Source: STF1-107 sp964457935
Lineage (GTDB): Bacteria; Bacillota; Clostridia; Christensenellales; UBA1242
NCBI GenBank assembly: GCA_964457935.1
Contig: CAYWFC010000037.1
Coordinates: forward strand, 1 to 8,355
Direction of reading: 5' to 3'
DNA: 8,355 bases
The position numbers and the translations under genes were made by a program. Below are positions 6,563 to 8,355 of this stretch, in pieces. The notes below the pieces were generated by a model, which ran no database searches, was not told the DNA's origin, and saw only the letters and a list, made by a program, of their open reading frames with translations. Numbering within the stretch: position 1 is the first letter of the stretch; each line of letters starts with the position of its first letter.

Positions 6563-6591
6563 AGTATATCATGACAAAAAATATTTGTCAA
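6563..6591 (-). promoter_or_regulatory. Promoter of thrS
   Basis: A perfect TTGACA (6586-6591), a 17-base spacer and TATACT (6563-6568) start nine bases after the ytxC stop. The expected transcription start is near 6556, giving a leader of about 220 bases that holds the T-box. Confidence 0.88.
6572..6590. repeat. Inverted repeat in the thrS promoter
   Basis: TGACAAA (6572-6578) and TTTGTCA (6584-6590) form a 7-bp perfect inverted repeat with a 5-base centre that covers most of the -35 box and spacer. There is no T-run after it on the minus strand, so it is not a ytxC terminator. It may be an operator or chance. Confidence 0.35.
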
Positions 6592-6600
6592 TAATTTTTA

Positions 6601-7353
6601 TTAATTTGTGAAAATTTTTAATCTATCGGTATATACATCGGACAAAAATCCTACTGCTTCGTCCTTTCTGTCTCCACTGATATAGACATCAATACTCATC
6701 GGGCTAAGGGTCAAAACTTGGCTAATCAAGTCCATTTTGCCATAGCTGTCTCCTACTTTCTTCACTTCGTCACCTATATCTTGAGCAGTATACAGCGAAT
6801 AAATGCCATCATTGCACATTATTTTGATTTTCTTGCAATTAATATCCATTGAGTTTACCAAAAATCGGATAATGTCGAGAAATGTGTCGCTCGCCAAGAA
6901 AAATGTAGTGTTATCCTTTGCCAGATCGCACAATTCTTTCCAATGCACTAATAGTGGTTCCATTCTAAATTCGATAAAACTATCTATAAAAAAAGTTTGA
7001 TTCAAGATAATGATTTTGTTCAATATTTTCTCGTCTGTGGCTTTGTCAAAGAGCGACAGCACTTTTATGTATGCCTCATATGACAATTCATCACTAGGTG
7101 TGTATTGGATGCTAGTCTTTAGGTACTCATATTTGTATACATTGATGATGTAACTGATTATAGTTTGTTTGATGATAGATTCATATTGGTCTTTGCGCCT
7201 AGCATCTCCCGCCAAAAGTACGTACGAAAAATTGTTATCACTATATCTAGTTATAACTACATTATCGTCCGTTAGGTATTTAGTCAAGATGTCGTAGACA
7301 TAGTTAAGTTTGTCTATGTTTGCTCGTCTGGACGCTAAAGCCACTTCGTACAT
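6601..7353 (-). CDS. ytxC: YtxC-like protein (putative sporulation protein)
   Basis: A protein of 250 aa with no signal peptide and no clear membrane segment. The C-terminal half resembles the YtxC family as I recall it: FFIDSFIEFRM (121-131), a helix with FLDIIRFLVNSMD (158-170), KIKIMCNDGIYSLY (175-188) and DLISQVLTLSPMSIDVYI (208-225). The biochemical role is unknown. The family is reported almost only in endospore formers, and in Bacillus ytxC also precedes thrS, so context supports the call. The start chosen is MYEVALASRR, with AGAGG five bases upstream (7359-7363); the frame stays open for 18 more codons, but no ribosome site supports those. A sigma-E-like promoter precedes it. Its stop is only nine bases from the thrS -35 box. 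Confidence 0.8.
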   Translation of the reverse strand: MYEVALASRRANIDKLNYVYDILTKYLTDDNVVITRYSDNNFSYVLLAGDARRKDQYESIIKQTIISYIINVYKYEYLKTSIQYTPSDELSYEAYIKVLSLFDKATDEKILNKIIILNQTFFIDSFIEFRMEPLLVHWKELCDLAKDNTTFFLASDTFLDIIRFLVNSMDINCKKIKIMCNDGIYSLYTAQDIGDEVKKVGDSYGKMDLISQVLTLSPMSIDVYISGDRKDEAVGFLSDVYTDRLKIFTN

Positions 7354-7368
7354 AATTACCTCTATTTT

Positions 7369-7396
7369 AATGTATGCATTCATATAAAATCTATTC
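7369..7396 (-). promoter_or_regulatory. Sigma-E-like promoter of ytxC
   Basis: GAATAGA (7390-7396), a 13-base spacer and CATACATT (7369-7376) resemble the sporulation sigma-E elements of Bacillus and Clostridium (-10 CATACA-T). The expected start near 7362 would leave only a few bases before the AGAGG ribosome site. No good sigma-A promoter is closer. The assignment rests on two short motifs plus the gene's family. Confidence 0.5.
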
Positions 7397-7522
7397 CGCA
7401 TAAACAAAATATGCAGGTAAAAATTTTGTAATATTTTATACGAGAGGTAACATAATTATTGGCTTTCTAATATTATAAAGTATGACGTATACATTTTGTT
7501 TTAGAATAGGTTGCCGAAACTA

Positions 7523-7544
7523 TTGCAAGCGCACAAACTTGCAA
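7523..7544. repeat. Inverted repeat of unknown role
   Basis: TTGCAAG (7523-7529) and CTTGCAA (7538-7544) form a perfect 7-bp stem with an 8-base loop. On neither strand is it followed by a T-run, so it is not a typical terminator. Confidence 0.4.
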
Positions 7545-7612
7545 AATATATACCTTACTCAATACACTAGAGGCAATGTCATCTATTACTTATAGGTATG
7601 TCTATTTGAATA

Positions 7613-8218
7613 TTATTCCATTGTTTTTTGACAATGTAAAATATAGTATCCTTTGTCACGCATGATTATCTCGCAGTTGCCGTAAATTTGGAGCAAATGT
7701 TTTTTACAACTCTCCATCCCTGCATCCTTGCGCACTACTATAGTGAGTGACCCACCTTTTCGTATATGGTCGATACTCTCGGTCAGAAACTTAAATAAGA
7801 CCGCTTTGCCCACTTTGATAGGTGGATTAGATATGATAAAATCATATACTTTGTCGCAATTAGCGAAGCCATCACTCTCAATAAATGATGTATTTTTCCT
7901 TACTCCATTTTTGTACACATTTTGCCTAGACAGAGCGATTGCAGTCGCATTGATATCCAATAAATCCATCTCGATATTGTAGTTTTTCATCAAATATATA
8001 CTAATAACACCATAGCCACAACCAAAATCTAGACCATGACCAGAAAGTGTGAGATGTTTATCTACTGCTTTCAATAACGCCAATGTGCCAAGATCTACGT
8101 GACTCTTGCTAAAAATATTATCGCATGACAAAAAAGTATACTTTTGCCCTGCAATATTCTCCTCAAACTCAAAAAAATCATCTACATTGTGTTCTTTATT
8201 GATAAAATAATGTTGCAT
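7613..8218 (-). CDS. RsmC/YbxB-type class I methyltransferase, probably leaderless
   Basis: A predicted S-adenosylmethionine-dependent methyltransferase of 201 aa, the single-domain form seen in Gram-positive YbxB, related to the catalytic half of E. coli RsmC (16S rRNA guanine N2). The N-terminal IFSKSHVDLGTLALL (35-49) is family-typical. Motif I LDFGCGYG is at 63-70, the acidic ribose-binding D88 at DLLDIN, and the catalytic NPPI at 131-134, followed by VGKAV, GGSLTIVVRKDAG (155-167) and GYYILHCQK. The substrate is inferred from family only. The ATG is the first possible start: an in-frame stop lies five codons upstream. It has no Shine-Dalgarno, and the -10 box is placed for a leaderless transcript. 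Its own promoter follows a strong terminator. Confidence 0.88.
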   Translation of the reverse strand: MQHYFINKEHNVDDFFEFEENIAGQKYTFLSCDNIFSKSHVDLGTLALLKAVDKHLTLSGHGLDFGCGYGVISIYLMKNYNIEMDLLDINATAIALSRQNVYKNGVRKNTSFIESDGFANCDKVYDFIISNPPIKVGKAVLFKFLTESIDHIRKGGSLTIVVRKDAGMESCKKHLLQIYGNCEIIMRDKGYYILHCQKTME

Positions 8219-8224
8219 ATGGTC

Positions 8225-8253
8225 ATAATATCACAATTTACACAAAAATCCAA
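8225..8253 (-). promoter_or_regulatory. Extended -10 promoter of the RsmC-like gene
   Basis: TGATATTAT (8225-8233) is an extended -10 (TG-N-TATTAT). Seventeen bases upstream is TTGGAT (8248-8253), a weak -35. The expected transcription start, seven bases past the -10, is 8218, the A of the ATG. Confidence 0.6.
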
Positions 8254-8263
8254 ACAATAGCAT

Positions 8264-8290
8264 AAAAAAATCGCTTTTTCAAGCGATTTT
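8264..8290 (-). terminator. Strong terminator after the upstream hydrophobic gene
   Basis: A 10-bp perfect stem (AAAATCGCTT / AAGCGATTTT, 8267-8276 and 8281-8290) with a GAAA loop on the minus strand is followed by seven T residues (8264-8270). It also has five T residues on the plus side, so it could act in both directions. It starts at the last base of the upstream stop codon. Confidence 0.92.
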
Positions 8291-8355
8291 TATACATCCA
8301 CTACCATTAAGATTAGCGCTACCAATATCATCACCAAGCCGACAATCTTCATGAT
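8290..8355 (-). CDS. 3' end of a hydrophobic protein gene (cut by window)
   Basis: The last 21 codons before a TAA stop encode a continuous hydrophobic stretch (KIVGLVMILVALILMVV, then DV). This looks like a C-terminal membrane segment. The frame is open to the window edge; an ATG at 8350-8352 could make a 20-residue membrane peptide, but its ribosome site would lie outside the window, so a truncated longer protein is at least as likely. The terminator directly at its stop shows that it ends a transcript. I cannot name the protein. Confidence 0.5.
   Translation of the reverse strand: MMKIVGLVMILVALILMVVDV

Larger units (their letters stand above)
7354..7612. other. Intergenic gap between the methyltransferase gene and ytxC
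   Basis: These 259 AT-rich bases hold no convincing gene and no clear terminator for the methyltransferase gene. I can see the sigma-E-like promoter of ytxC near its low end, a short hairpin (GCATA/TATGC, 7398-7414) just upstream of that promoter, and a longer inverted repeat (7523-7544). A TATAAT is present on the minus strand but lacks a good -35. I recognise no known riboswitch. Confidence 0.6.

Noticed and set aside
7354..7407. Upstream start for the YtxC-like protein
   Set aside because: No ribosome site supports those codons, and the sigma-E-like promoter would lie inside them.
6431..7538. Shared 11-mer TTTGTGCGCTT in the T-box leader and in the gap upstream of ytxC
   Set aside because: Several 11-base repeats are expected by chance in 8 kb; the flanks do not match.
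1..8355. CRISPR arrays, insertion sequences, tRNA or rRNA genes, defence or toxin-antitoxin systems
   Set aside because: None seen. There are no repeated spacer units, no transposase or integrase motifs and no tRNA-like folds; the window is conserved housekeeping content.

Overview
This window looks like a chromosomal housekeeping segment of an AT-rich, low-GC Gram-positive bacterium, most likely an uncultured member of the Clostridia. The evidence is the gene order (a ytxC-like gene next to thrS, then infC-rpmI-rplT, a SpoU methyltransferase, yebC-ruvC-ruvA-ruvB), a T-box leader in front of thrS, strong AGGAGG ribosome sites, and frequent ATA and CTA codons. Tryptophan is TGG (for example YebC W7), which argues against the Mycoplasma code. 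YtxC-family proteins are known mainly from endospore formers, so the lineage is probably spore-forming or derived from one. All recognised genes are on the minus strand, so transcription runs from high to low coordinates.

Layout in the order of transcription: the 3' end of a hydrophobic reading frame with a strong terminator (8264-8355); an RsmC/YbxB-type methyltransferase (7613-8218); a 259-bp gap with an inverted repeat and a sigma-E-like promoter; a ytxC-like gene (6601-7353); a consensus promoter and threonine T-box leader (6356-6591); thrS (4605-6335); a second consensus promoter and an attenuated leader (4437-4596); infC-rpmI-rplT (3370-4436) with a terminator (3338-3364); a third promoter; and spoU-yebC-ruvC-ruvA-ruvB (1-3281), with ruvB cut by the window edge.

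The genes serve translation and recombination. ThrRS charges tRNA-Thr and is controlled by uncharged tRNA-Thr. IF3, bL35 and bL20 form a classical autoregulated operon. Two predicted methyltransferases modify rRNA or tRNA. YebC belongs to a translation/regulatory family. RuvABC resolves Holliday junctions.

I found no new multi-gene system. The points that stand out are regulatory. The two free-standing RNA methyltransferase genes have no Shine-Dalgarno, and their -10 boxes sit so that the predicted transcription start is the first base of the start codon, so they look leaderless; every other gene has a recognisable though sometimes weak ribosome site. infC appears to start at ATA. ThrRS lacks the N-terminal TGS domain. 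ytxC has a sigma-E-like promoter.
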